A DNA stretch of 64,000 bases from Trinickia diaoshuihuensis. GTDB lineage: Bacteria; Pseudomonadota; Gammaproteobacteria; Burkholderiales; Burkholderiaceae. The stretch is taken from assembly GCF_003390925.1 (NCBI RefSeq), contig NZ_QUBS01000012.1, positions 27,282 to 91,281 on the forward strand, given 5' to 3'. The notes beneath the pieces were generated by a model that did not search any database, was not told the DNA's origin, and saw only the letters and a list, made by a program, of their open reading frames with translations. This document shows positions 48,449 to 56,859 of this stretch, one piece after another. Numbering within the stretch: position 1 is the stretch's first letter; every line of letters begins with the position of its first letter. The translations under genes were made by a program, and so were the position numbers.

Positions 48449-48649
48449 TCAGCGCCCTTTTTCGATCCGCTCGATTTCGGCATCCAGGCGCTCGGCGAGT
48501 GTCTCCACGCTTTTGGCATGATTGAGGTAATCCCGCGCTTCGCTCGCCAACTTCTTCATGCGCGGCAGTTCGCCCGACTCGATCGCCTCCTGAACGCTAT
48601 TGGCATACATGGGCCGCTCCAGGGATCCGTGAGAAGGTGTTTGTGTCAT
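48449..48649 (-). CDS. DUF1843-like small peptide, probable substrate of the radical SAM enzyme
   Basis: A 66-residue protein from the ATG at 48649, which has AGGAG about nine bases upstream; a longer in-frame version lacks one. The core PMYANSVQEAIESGELPRMK followed by KLASEARDYLNHAKSVETLA and a charged helix matches my memory of DUF1843 (a Y-G/A-x-x-IxxAIxSGDLxxMK pattern). The family's Gly-Asp-Leu appears here as Gly-Glu-Leu. It has no signal peptide and no Cys, so any modification would be at other residues. It is transcribed directly ahead of the radical SAM maturase with a hairpin between them, as a peptide precursor would be. Confidence 0.7.
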   Translation of the reverse strand: MTQTPSHGSLERPMYANSVQEAIESGELPRMKKLASEARDYLNHAKSVETLAERLDAEIERIEKGR

Positions 48650-48832
48650 GACCAAGTGCTCCTGTATCGAACCGTTGACGGGGTGCAACGCCTTTACTAT
48701 GTCAAACGTGTCGATTTTTGCTTCCCGCAAGACTCAAAGATTGGGAACGGAGAGACACGGCGTCCGCTGAAAGGCGCAAGGCTTACAGCAACGATTCGCG
48801 TTTTGAGAATCAAATAACACGACATCGAAAAC

Positions 48833-48865
48833 AAAAAACGCCGATAAGTCACTGACCCATCGGCG
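48833..48865 (-). terminator. Minus-strand terminator directly after a mini-ORF
   Basis: CGCCGAT (48839-48845) pairs with ATCGGCG (48859-48865); on the minus strand six T follow. It begins one base after the stop codon of the 38-codon frame at 48867-48983, implying that something short on the minus strand is transcribed here. Confidence 0.7.
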
Positions 48866-48866
48866 A

Positions 48867-48983
48867 TCATGCGACAGCCGCCGCCTTTCGCGCGGCCGCG
48901 TCCCGCTTCGGCGGCGCGTCGTCACACGACGCGAGGATGAACGCGATCGGATTGGACGCGCCTTGTTGATCGACGTCCGACAC
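48867..48983 (-). CDS. Candidate 38-codon small protein between two terminators
   Basis: A GTG at 48983 opens 38 codons ending one base before a terminator. The product has an acidic start (VSDVDQQ), a short hydrophobic centre with one Cys (ASNPIAFILASCDD) and an Ala/Lys/Arg-rich helix-like tail, with GC-rich third positions. GGGGG directly before the GTG is too close for an ideal ribosome site. It lies between the icd terminator and its own terminator, so a promoter must be within about 40 bases or transcription must read through from icd. It may be a small protein, part of a small RNA, or a chance frame. Unrecognised. The rest of 48650-49021 holds no other gene. Confidence 0.3.
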   Translation of the reverse strand: MSDVDQQGASNPIAFILASCDDAPPKRDAAARKAAAVA

Positions 48984-49021
48984 ACCCCCATGGCGCCAAA
49001 TGCCGCCCGTGCTACATGCGC

Positions 49022-49060
49022 AAAAAAACCCAGCCAATCGATTGATTTGGCTGGGTTTTT
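49022..49060. terminator. Terminator of icd
   Basis: CCCAGCCAA (49029-49037) pairs with TTGGCTGGG (49047-49055), with seven A before and five T after, so it works in both directions. It lies about 40 bases past the icd stop on the minus strand. Confidence 0.9.
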
Positions 49061-49101
49061 AGAGCTTCAAAGGACGTTACCGAACGTCCTCGAACCGACG
49101 C

Positions 49102-50358
49102 TTACATGTTTTCGATCAACACCTGACCGAAGCCCGAGCACGACACTTGGGTCGCGCCTTCCATCAGGCGGGCGAAGTCGTACGTCACGCGCTTTTGCAG
49201 AATCGACTTTTCCATCGACTTGATGATCACGTCGGCCGCTTCCGTCCAGCCCAAGTGACGCAGCATCATTTCGGCCGAGAGGATTTCCGAACCGGGGTTC
49301 ACGTAGTCCTTACCCGCATACTTCGGCGCCGTGCCGTGCGTCGCTTCGAACATCGCCACGGAATCCGACAAGTTCGCGCCCGGGGCAATACCGATACCGC
49401 CCACTTGCGCGGCCAGTGCGTCCGAGATGTAGTCGCCGTTCAGGTTCAGCGTGGCGATGACGTCGTACTCGGCCGGACGCAGCAGGATCTGCTGCAAGAA
49501 CGCGTCGGCAATCACGTCCTTCACGACGATCTCGTTGCCCGTCTTCGGGTTCTTGAACTTCATCCACGGGCCGCCGTCGATCAGCTCGGCGCCGAATTCC
49601 TTTTGCGCCAGCGCATAGCCGGCATCGCGGAACGCGCCTTCCGTGAACTTCATGATGTTGCCCTTGTGCACGAGCGTGACCGAGCGGCGGTCATTGTCGA
49701 TCGCATACTGGATCGCCTTGCGCACGAGACGCTCGGTCCCTTCGCGCGACACGGGCTTCACGCCGATACCCGACGTTTCCGGGAAGCGGATCTTCTTCAC
49801 GCCCATTTCTTCGCGCAGGAACTTGATGACCTTCTTGGCCTGCTCCGATTCCGCCGCCCATTCGATACCGGCGTAAATGTCTTCCGAGTTCTCGCGGAAG
49901 ATCACCATGTTCGTCTTCTCGGGCTCGCGCACCGGCGAAGGCACGCCCTTGAAGTACTGCACCGGACGCAAGCAAACGTACAGGTCCAACTCTTGACGCA
50001 ATGCCACGTTCAGCGAGCGGATGCCGCCGCCGACCGGCGTCGTCAGCGGACCCTTGATCGACACGACGTAGTCCTTCAGAACTTCCAGCGTTTCCTCGGG
50101 CAGCCACACGTCGGGACCGTAGACCTTCGTCGCCTTCTCGCCCGCGTAGATTTCCATCCAGTGAATCTTGCGCTTGCCGCCGTAAGCCTTCTCGACCGCC
50201 GCATCGACCACCTTGATCATCACGGGCGTGATGTCGAAGCCCGTGCCATCGCCTTCGATGTACGGAATGATCGGCTGGTCGGAAACGTTGAGCGAAAAGT
50301 CCGCGTTGACGGTGATCTTGTCACCGCCCGTCGGAACCTTGATGTGCTGATACGGCAT
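49102..50358 (-). CDS. icd: Isocitrate dehydrogenase (NADP+)
   Basis: A 418-residue NADP-dependent isocitrate dehydrogenase of the E. coli type. [14 protein letters not shown] near 34-47, the substrate loop [23 protein letters not shown] with the phosphorylatable Ser near 115, [12 protein letters not shown] near 156, the Lys in [13 protein letters not shown], and the NADP-specificity region [18 protein letters not shown] with Lys and Tyr are all present. It makes 2-oxoglutarate in the TCA cycle, the same product as the sugar-acid operon at the left edge. A 30-bp palindrome lies about 260 bases upstream. Confidence 0.97.
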   Translation of the reverse strand: MPYQHIKVPTGGDKITVNADFSLNVSDQPIIPYIEGDGTGFDITPVMIKVVDAAVEKAYGGKRKIHWMEIYAGEKATKVYGPDVWLPEETLEVLKDYVVSIKGPLTTPVGGGIRSLNVALRQELDLYVCLRPVQYFKGVPSPVREPEKTNMVIFRENSEDIYAGIEWAAESEQAKKVIKFLREEMGVKKIRFPETSGIGVKPVSREGTERLVRKAIQYAIDNDRRSVTLVHKGNIMKFTEGAFRDAGYALAQKEFGAELIDGGPWMKFKNPKTGNEIVVKDVIADAFLQQILLRPAEYDVIATLNLNGDYISDALAAQVGGIGIAPGANLSDSVAMFEATHGTAPKYAGKDYVNPGSEILSAEMMLRHLGWTEAADVIIKSMEKSILQKRVTYDFARLMEGATQVSCSGFGQVLIENM

Positions 50359-50762
50359 GATCGACTCCAGTGTTGGCTGTGCGGGTGGAAAGCAGTGATG
50401 CGGTACGCGCGAACGGGCTCAGATCCTTCCCGAGCGCCTGCGCCGCGGCACGTGCCCAATCCTCGGTTCGGCGCGCTCCATCGGCTCGAGTGCGAACGCG
50501 GCTGGATGGCTATTCTAGCCCACGTCGGATTGGCGGCGGCTGCCCCCGCACCGTTCGGCACGGTGGGAACCGCCGCTCTCGCGACCCGAGGCAGAACCAC
50601 GGTAGCGAGACGGGCAGTCTTCAGTCTTATATAAGACAAAAGACTTGGGCATTCCGTATTATGCATTAAGATTCCGCCATTTGCCATAGAGGCGGTGAGA
50701 CCGGGCCGGCGCGACAATGCGCGCGGAGCCGCCCTTCTCGTCCTCGCTCGAGTTCCTTTTCC
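50359..50762. other. Divergent intergenic region between icd and rluE
   Basis: This 404-base gap contains no convincing gene. The icd-proximal half is GC-rich leader-like sequence. The section 50610-50700 is AT-rich and includes the 30-bp palindrome at 50616-50645, which overlaps the likeliest icd promoter position on the minus strand, giving a leader of about 250 bases. Confidence 0.5.
50616..50645. promoter_or_regulatory. 30-bp interrupted palindrome, candidate operator for icd
   Basis: A perfect 14-bp palindrome GTCTTATATAAGAC (50624-50637) is flanked symmetrically, after two bases on each side, by AGTCTT (50616-50621) and AAGACT (50640-50645). The half-site (A)GTCTT thus occurs twice on each arm, suggesting cooperative binding by two dimers. 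TATATAA within it could serve as a -10. I recall TCTTATATAAGA-type sites attributed to a GntR-family TCA-cycle regulator in Burkholderiales, but cannot verify this. Confidence 0.6.
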
Positions 50763-51362
50763 ATGCGTTTGATCGCTCTTAACAAACCGTTCGGCACGAT
50801 CTGCCAGTTCTCGGCGCACGAGACGCGCGCCTCGCTCGGCGATTGGGTCGACGTGCCCGGCGTCTATCCGGCCGGCCGGCTCGATGCCGACAGCGAGGGG
50901 CTGCTCTTGCTCACGGACGACGGCGGTCTGCAAACGCGCATCGCCGAACCCCGGCACAAACTCGTCAAACGCTACTGGGCACAAGTCGAAGGTCTACCCG
51001 AGCGCGCGGCGCTCGCGCGGCTCGCGTCCGGCGTCGATCTCGGCGACTATGTGACGCGCCCGTGTCAGGCACGGCTCATCGATGAACCCACGGCACTTTG
51101 GCCACGTGTGCCGCCCATCCGCTACCGCGCCGCCATCCCGACGAGTTGGATCGAAATCGCCATCGCGGAAGGAAAAAACCGGCAAGTGCGCCGGATGACC
51201 GCCGCGGTCGGTTTTCCCACCTTACGGCTCGTCAGGGTTGCCGTCGGCAAGCTTGACCTGTTCGCGCTCGGCCTCGCACCGGGCGCATGGTGCGACCTGC
51301 CGCCGCGCGCGCCGTGGGACGGTGTGCCGCAACAGCCCGCCTCCAAGCCTCGAGGGCGCTGA
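50763..51362 (+). CDS. rluE: 23S rRNA pseudouridine synthase, RluE type
   Basis: A 199-residue RsuA-family enzyme lacking the S4 domain. It starts directly at the catalytic domain (LIALNKPFGTICQFS), has GRLDADSEGLLLLTDDG with the catalytic Asp near 42, and ends with AEGKNRQVRRMTAAVG and LDLFALGLAPG. Absence of S4 and the short length point to RluE, which makes pseudouridine 2457 in 23S rRNA. It is divergent from icd. The RsuA-type paralog at 7053 does have the S4 domain. Confidence 0.88.
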   Translation: MRLIALNKPFGTICQFSAHETRASLGDWVDVPGVYPAGRLDADSEGLLLLTDDGGLQTRIAEPRHKLVKRYWAQVEGLPERAALARLASGVDLGDYVTRPCQARLIDEPTALWPRVPPIRYRAAIPTSWIEIAIAEGKNRQVRRMTAAVGFPTLRLVRVAVGKLDLFALGLAPGAWCDLPPRAPWDGVPQQPASKPRGR

Positions 51363-51726
51363 GCAGGTTGGGCTAACTCATTGTGCCGATAGGCTTTTTC
51401 ATCCCGAGCTCCAGCGCGTTGAGACGCAAAGGAAGTCACGACACGTCTTGTTACACGCGCTGCGCGGGAAATTCGGAGAAATACGTCAACCGCCTGCTCG
51501 CGTCGCGCGTTATCCGACGCAGATGCCGCCCGAAGCTATCCGGCATTGGCCTTCGGCAGCCGCCGGCCGTATCGCTCGAACGATACGGGACGTGGACCCG
51601 AGTGCCCGCAGACGCGTCGGCAAATTTGTTTGATGCGGCTGTCAACCGAAAGGTGGATGGCACGTTTACCGACTTGACTCATTGACCGGGTCATTTGGTT
51701 AATTAACTAAAGCTGAGGATTTACAA
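51363..51726. other. Intergenic region between rluE and the small exported protein
   Basis: A 364-base gap without a convincing gene. A perfect inverted repeat CCGTATCG/CGATACGG (51567-51588) may end the rluE transcript, though no T run follows. Two overlapping TTGACT/TTGACC hexamers at 51674-51679 and 51682-51687 and an AT-rich GTTAATTAACTAA tract just before 51727 probably form the next promoter. Confidence 0.4.
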
Positions 51727-51930
51727 ATGAACAAACTGATCGCCGCTCTGGTCGCTGGCCTGTTCGCAACGGCTGCTTTCGCACAAGCTTCGGCTCCGGC
51801 AGCTCCCGCTGCTGACGCTGCTTCGGCTCCGGCTGCTAAGACGGAAAAGAAGGCTGCTAAGCACCACGCTAAGAAGCACCACGCTAAGAAGGCTGCTGCG
51901 GCTGACGCGGCTTCGGGCGCTTCGGAGTAA
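51727..51930 (+). CDS. Small exported Ala/Lys/His-rich protein
   Basis: A 67-residue protein with a clear signal peptide (1-19, ending AFA) and a mature chain of Ala/Pro/Ser followed by a basic block of alternating Lys-Lys and His-His-Ala units (about 41-55), then Ala. It resembles acid-shock (Asr-like) or histone-tail-like periplasmic peptides in composition; homology cannot be claimed. 23 of 29 Ala codons are GCT, very unlike the surrounding GCG/GCC-rich genes, as in highly expressed or recently expanded sequences. GAGGA precedes the ATG and a terminator follows. Confidence 0.75.
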   Translation: MNKLIAALVAGLFATAAFAQASAPAAPAADAASAPAAKTEKKAAKHHAKKHHAKKAAAADAASGASE

Positions 51931-51986
51931 GTTTGTTGTAACGACGCAGTCAAGAACTAGCAGTACTGCCGTTCTTTACGGCGTTG

Positions 51987-52020
51987 AAAGGCAGGTGACC
52001 GCAAGGCGCCTGCCTTTTTC
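51987..52020 (+). terminator. Terminator of the small exported protein gene
   Basis: AAAGGCAGG (51987-51995) pairs with CCTGCCTTT (52009-52017), followed by TTC and more T. Confidence 0.85.
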
Positions 52021-52104
52021 TTTTTCATGCGCGCCGGCTTTGCATTGCCCGTGTCCGCTCGCGTAACATGCGCTGATTTCTCGTCGTCGAAAAGGAGTGG
52101 TGTC

Positions 52105-52611
52105 GTGCGATTTTCGTTTCGCTCGTGGATGGCGCGCCTCGCGCTTCGCCTCGCTTTGCCCGCTTGCGCCCTCGCGGCGGCGCTGTTCGTGCCCGCGACG
52201 CTGTTCGCGCAAGCCATGCCCGCGGGCGCCAAGCCGCCCGAGGCCTTCCCGCGCGTGAAGCTCACAGCCGGGATGTTCGTGATCGATGCGGCGGTGGCCG
52301 CCAACGATGCCGACCGCGAGCAAGGCCTCATGTATCGAACCCAGCTTGCGCCGAACGAAGGCATGCTGTTCGTGTTCAACGAGAACGCGGTCCACTGCTT
52401 TTGGATGAAGAACACGTTGATCCCGCTCTCGATCGCCTTCATCCGCGCCGACGGCACGATCACCGACGTCGACGAAATGCAGGCCGAGACGACGAACAAC
52501 CATTGCCCGCGCAACAACGGGACCTATGCACTCGAAATGAGCAAGGGTTGGTTCGCCGCGAAGGGCATTCGCCCGGGCATGAAGATCGTCGGACTTCCGC
52601 AGCCGCAGTAA
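52105..52611 (+). CDS. DUF192 exported protein
   Basis: A 168-residue protein. The GTG at 52105 is preferred because AGGAG lies seven bases upstream and the signal peptide (about 1-37, ending ATLFAQA) starts there. The DUF192 domain spans about 50-165: REQGLMYRTQLAPNEGMLFVF, HCFWMKNTLIPLSIAFI, and ALEMSKGWFAAKGIRPGMK. The family's biochemical role is unknown. Adjacent genes give no clue. Confidence 0.88.
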   Translation: MRFSFRSWMARLALRLALPACALAAALFVPATLFAQAMPAGAKPPEAFPRVKLTAGMFVIDAAVAANDADREQGLMYRTQLAPNEGMLFVFNENAVHCFWMKNTLIPLSIAFIRADGTITDVDEMQAETTNNHCPRNNGTYALEMSKGWFAAKGIRPGMKIVGLPQPQ

Positions 52612-53198
52612 CCGTCCAAGCACACCAGCCCGGTCCCGCCGGGCCGTCCATGCGCGAAACGGCATGCGCCGGCTCGCGCCCCCGCCTGCCCCGCCCCCGT
52701 GATCGCGATCGACACGCTATTGCCGATGCGTTTAATTCACAAAAGCGAGAATGGGACCGGTGACATTAAAAACGTGCCGGGTAAAATAATTCCAAGCGCA
52801 CCGATACTTTTGTCAGTTGTTGATCGCGGAGCAAAGTGATTAACTGCCACCCATTAAAACAACGATAATCGTCTCTGAATTAACGACTCATACCCTTAAA
52901 CGAACCGAACATCGCCCTCCAGCCTATGCATTGAATGCGACCGCCAGCCGTACCGTGCGTCGATCCGCCGGAACCGTCCCCGCCCGTGACAAGCACGGGC
53001 GGGGGCGCCTCGGACGATGGCTCGTGCTTATTCGTTCGTTTCAAGCAAGAAGACTTACCGGCTGATCGTTTAAACGTCGTATCGGCGCCGTCATCCGTCG
53101 CGAATAGATCAATCCGGCGAAGCCGCCGCACATCGATTAATCGATCGAATATGGAACACACCATTTAAGCGGAACCAACATGAAATAAGGGGCTTAAA
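52612..53198. other. Long AT-richer intergenic region upstream of the secreted protease
   Basis: A 587-base gap. A strong 11-bp hairpin CCCCGCCCGTG/CACGGGCGGGG (52978-53004) lacks a T run. Segments 52740-52910 and 53040-53190 are notably less GC-rich than their surroundings, suggesting promoters or horizontally acquired sequence. A 94-codon minus-strand frame at 52880-53164 has no ribosome site or recognisable domain and is not called. Confidence 0.4.
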
Positions 53199-54341
53199 AT
53201 GAATAAGATCGCAATGTATCTAGGTATTTCATTGTTCGGATCGGCCATCGCGGTCGGTGCGAGCGCGCAGCAGGTGAAAGTCCACGGCGCGGTTACCCAC
53301 TTCACGCAACCGGCTCAAGCAGCGCAATCGAGTATGATCGATTTCGCGCACGCCCAGCCGATGCCGCTGCCGACCACAGGTTTCGCGGCGCCGGCAGCCT
53401 CGGACGCGTTACTACAGCCTCCAGCCCGCATGGGCGCACCGGGCGCCGTGCCGGGCGGCCAAGGAGACGGCAAGCGCATGCCCCTGCAACTTGCGCCGAC
53501 CCGCGCGCTCGACAGTCAAGACCAAGTGAGCCCGCAAGAGTTCGGGACGTCGAATCAGCCCTTCACGACGAATCGAGTCAACGCTGCCGGCGACAATACG
53601 CAGTTCTACTACGCGTTCCGGCCGGCCGGGAAGCTGTTCTTCAACATCGGCTCGGCGACTTACGTCTGCTCCGCCTCCCTCATCAAGCCCGGCATCGTCG
53701 TGACCGCCGCCCACTGCGTAGCCAATTTCGGCCGGCAGCAATTTTACGGCAACTGGCAATTCGTACCGGCCTATAGCAACGGCAGCGCACCGTACGGCGT
53801 CTGGCGCGCAGCGTCGGCGACGATCTTGACCTCGTATTACAACGGGACGGATTCGTGCGCCGTAAGCGGTGTCGTCTGCCAAGACGACGTCGCGGTGCTC
53901 ACGCTAGCACCGCAATCGGGCAGCTACGCCGGCAACCGTACAGGATGGTATGGCTACGGCTGGAACGGCTACGGCTTCAACGGGTCGGCGCAGGCGCTGA
54001 TCAATCAGCTCGGCTATCCGGTCGCCTTGGACGGCGGACTGCTCATGGAGCGCAACGACTCCCAAGGCTACACGGCCGCGAGCTTCTCCAACAACACCAT
54101 CATCGGCTCGCTGATGACGGGCGGCTCGAGCGGCGGCCCGTGGGAAGTCAATCTCGGGATTGCGCCTAGCCTTTCGGGCACGAGTTTCGGCGCCGCCGCG
54201 GCGCGCAACACGGTCGTCGGCGTCACGAGCTGGGGTTACACCGACACGACGATCAAGCAGCAAGGGGCCTCGCCGTTCACGAGCGGCAACATCGTCGTCC
54301 TCGTGAACGCCGTTTGCTCGGCCACGCCAGGCGCGTGCTGA
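53199..54341 (+). CDS. Secreted trypsin-like serine protease
   Basis: A 380-residue exported peptidase of the chymotrypsin-like S1 clan. The signal peptide (1-23, ending ASA) is followed by a Pro/Ala-rich propeptide-like stretch to about 115, then the protease domain: catalytic His in VVTAAHCVANF near 172, Asp in CQDDVAVLTL near 230, and Ser in GGSSGGPW near 311. Cysteine pairs near 155/173 and 221/227 could form disulfides. A Tyr/Gly-rich segment WYGYGWNGYGFNG precedes the Ser. GGGG lies upstream of the ATG. It stands alone, with its own terminator. Confidence 0.85.
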   Translation: MNKIAMYLGISLFGSAIAVGASAQQVKVHGAVTHFTQPAQAAQSSMIDFAHAQPMPLPTTGFAAPAASDALLQPPARMGAPGAVPGGQGDGKRMPLQLAPTRALDSQDQVSPQEFGTSNQPFTTNRVNAAGDNTQFYYAFRPAGKLFFNIGSATYVCSASLIKPGIVVTAAHCVANFGRQQFYGNWQFVPAYSNGSAPYGVWRAASATILTSYYNGTDSCAVSGVVCQDDVAVLTLAPQSGSYAGNRTGWYGYGWNGYGFNGSAQALINQLGYPVALDGGLLMERNDSQGYTAASFSNNTIIGSLMTGGSSGGPWEVNLGIAPSLSGTSFGAAAARNTVVGVTSWGYTDTTIKQQGASPFTSGNIVVLVNAVCSATPGAC

Positions 54342-54381
54342 GCACCCCCGCCCGCGCCGGCCGGCGCGGGATCGCTTAATC

Positions 54382-54411
54382 AGGGCGGCGCCGATCGGCG
54401 CCGCCCTTTTT
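54382..54411 (+). terminator. Terminator of the protease gene
   Basis: AGGGCGGCGCC (54382-54392) pairs with GGCGCCGCCCT (54397-54407) around GATC, followed by five T. Confidence 0.9.
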
Positions 54412-54550
54412 CTTTGTCTCCCGCGGCCGGGCAGCTTCCATGCAAAACGATCGGGCAGGCGCTATGCTCTAGGTCTGCAACACCGCATGTGCCGCGCGGT
54501 TCGGAGCTACGCTCCGGCGTTCGCGGCGCCCACACTCCAAGGAGATCGAC

Positions 54551-56659
54551 GTGCCCCGCAAGACTCCCATCGAGCGCTATCGGAATATCGGCATCAGCGC
54601 TCACATCGACGCAGGCAAAACCACGACTACCGAACGTATCCTGTTTTACACGGGCGTGAGCCACAAGATCGGTGAAGTTCACGAGGGCGCGGCCGTGATG
54701 GACTGGATGGAGCAAGAGCAGGAGCGCGGCATCACGATCACCTCCGCCGCGACGACGGCCTTCTGGAAAGGCATGGCCGGCAACTACCCCGAGCACCGGA
54801 TCAACATCATCGATACCCCGGGCCACGTCGACTTCACGATCGAGGTGGAACGCTCGATGCGCGTGCTCGACGGCGCCTGCATGGTCTACGACTCGGTGGG
54901 CGGCGTGCAGCCGCAGTCGGAAACCGTTTGGCGTCAAGCCAATAAGTACAAGGTGCCCCGGATCGCGTTCGTCAACAAGATGGACCGCATCGGCGCGGAC
55001 TTTTTCCGCGTCCAGCGTCAAATCGGCGAACGGCTGAAAGGCGTGGCCGTGCCGATCCAAATCCCCGTGGGCGCCGAAGAGCACTTCCAAGGCGTGATCG
55101 ACCTCGTCAAGATGAAAGCGATCATCTGGGATGAGGAAAGCCAGGGCGTGAAGTTCGAGTATCAGGACATTCCCGAGAACCTGCGCGCGACGGCCGAGGA
55201 GTGGCGCGAGAAGATGGTCGAGGCCGCCGCCGAAGCGAGCGAGGAGTTGCTCGAGAAATACCTGAACGATCATACCTCGCTCACCGAGGCCGAGATCAAG
55301 GGCGGCTTGCGCAAGCGCACGATCGCCAACGAGATCGTGCCGATGCTGTGCGGCAGCGCGTTCAAGAACAAGGGCGTGCAGGCCATGCTCGACGCCGTCA
55401 TCGATTACCTGCCTTCGCCCATCGACGTGCCCGCCATTCTCGGCCACGACGAGGACGACAAGGAAGCCGAACGCCACCCGAGCGACGACGAGCCGTTCTC
55501 GGCCCTTGCGTTCAAGATCATGACAGACCCGTTCGTCGGACAGTTGATCTTTTTCCGCGTCTACTCGGGCATCGTCAATTCGGGCGATACGGTCCTGAAC
55601 TCGACGAAGGACAAGAAGGAGCGCATCGGCCGCATCTTGCAGATGCACGCGAACGACCGCAAGGAAATCAAAGAGGTCTACGCGGGCGATATCGCCGCCG
55701 CCGTCGGTCTGAAGGAAGCGACGACGGGCGACACGCTCTGCGATCCGGCCAATCCGATCATTCTCGAAAAGATGATCTTTCCCGAGCCCGTGATCTCGCA
55801 AGCGGTCGAGCCGAAGACGAAGGCCGACCAGGAAAAGATGGGCATCGCGCTCAATCGTCTGGCGCAGGAAGATCCGTCGTTCCGCGTGCAAACGGATGAG
55901 GAATCGGGGCAGACGATCATCTCCGGCATGGGCGAGTTGCACCTCGAAATTCTCGTCGACCGCATGAAGCGCGAGTTCAACGTGGAAGCGACGGTGGGCA
56001 AGCCGCAAGTCGCGTACCGCGAGACGATCCGCACGACCGCCGAGGATGTCGAAGGCAAGTTCGTCAAGCAATCGGGCGGCCGCGGCCAATACGGTCACGT
56101 CGTCATCAAGATGGAGCCGCAACCGCCGGGCAAGGGCTATGAGTTCGTCGATGCCATCAAAGGCGGCGTCGTGCCGCGCGAATACATTCCGGCCGTCGAT
56201 AAAGGCATTCAAGAGACGCTCAAGAGCGGTGTGCTGGCGGGCTATCCCGTCGTCGATGTGAAGGTGACGCTTACGTTCGGTTCGTACCACGACGTCGACT
56301 CGAACGAAAACGCCTTCCGCATGGCCGGCTCGATGGCGTTCAAGGAAGGAATGCGGCGTGCCAAGCCGGTGCTGCTCGAGCCGATGATGGCCGTCGAGGT
56401 GGAGACGCCCGAAGACTTCATGGGCAACGTCATGGGCGATCTCTCGGGCCGACGCGGTATCGTGCAGGGCATGGAGGATATCGCGGGCGGCGGCGGTAAG
56501 GTCATTCGCGCCGAGGTGCCGCTTGCGGAGATGTTCGGCTATTCGACGTCGCTGCGCTCGCTCACGCAAGGGCGCGCCACCTATACGATGGAGTTCAAGC
56601 ATTACGCCGAAACGCCGGTCAACGTCTCCGAGGGGATCGTCAACGCGAAGACGAAGTAG
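54551..56659 (+). CDS. fusA: Elongation factor G
   Basis: A 702-residue translational GTPase with G1 [13 protein letters not shown] (17-29), G3 [15 protein letters not shown] near 88-102, G4 NKMDR near 142, and all five EF-G domains to the end. The start is GTG at 54551 with AAGGAG upstream. It is not in a str operon here (no rpsL, rpsG or tuf nearby), so it is probably the second, separately controlled EF-G copy that Burkholderia commonly carry. It is monocistronic with a strong terminator. Confidence 0.95.
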   Translation: MPRKTPIERYRNIGISAHIDAGKTTTTERILFYTGVSHKIGEVHEGAAVMDWMEQEQERGITITSAATTAFWKGMAGNYPEHRINIIDTPGHVDFTIEVERSMRVLDGACMVYDSVGGVQPQSETVWRQANKYKVPRIAFVNKMDRIGADFFRVQRQIGERLKGVAVPIQIPVGAEEHFQGVIDLVKMKAIIWDEESQGVKFEYQDIPENLRATAEEWREKMVEAAAEASEELLEKYLNDHTSLTEAEIKGGLRKRTIANEIVPMLCGSAFKNKGVQAMLDAVIDYLPSPIDVPAILGHDEDDKEAERHPSDDEPFSALAFKIMTDPFVGQLIFFRVYSGIVNSGDTVLNSTKDKKERIGRILQMHANDRKEIKEVYAGDIAAAVGLKEATTGDTLCDPANPIILEKMIFPEPVISQAVEPKTKADQEKMGIALNRLAQEDPSFRVQTDEESGQTIISGMGELHLEILVDRMKREFNVEATVGKPQVAYRETIRTTAEDVEGKFVKQSGGRGQYGHVVIKMEPQPPGKGYEFVDAIKGGVVPREYIPAVDKGIQETLKSGVLAGYPVVDVKVTLTFGSYHDVDSNENAFRMAGSMAFKEGMRRAKPVLLEPMMAVEVETPEDFMGNVMGDLSGRRGIVQGMEDIAGGGGKVIRAEVPLAEMFGYSTSLRSLTQGRATYTMEFKHYAETPVNVSEGIVNAKTK

Positions 56660-56706
56660 CGTGTTTTAGGCCCGCTCCGGTGTTCGCACCGGAGTAGCAA
56701 TCGCCG

Positions 56707-56743
56707 AGCCTGCCGGGGCGCCGCACCCCCGGCAGGCTTTTTT
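56707..56743 (+). terminator. Terminator of fusA
   Basis: AGCCTGCCGGGG (56707-56718) pairs with CCCCGGCAGGCT (56727-56738), followed by six T. Confidence 0.93.
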
Positions 56744-56859
56744 GTCGGCACCTCACCCGCGCTGCCGCGTTAAACTGCAACGGCATTGTGCCGTCGCAGT
56801 ACCGCTCGTCGTCGCCGCGCCTTCAGCTCACGCGCTTCCCTACGAACCGGAACCTCCCG

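Noticed and set aside
52880..53164. A 94-codon minus-strand frame upstream of the protease
   Set aside because: No ribosome site, no domain, and composition not clearly coding. It could be a lineage-specific gene, but the support is too weak.
54380..56602. A 740-codon minus-strand frame opposite the EF-G gene
   Set aside because: It is the antisense of a conserved gene. GC-rich codon bias keeps the opposite strand open, and the product is His/Arg/Asp-rich with no domain.
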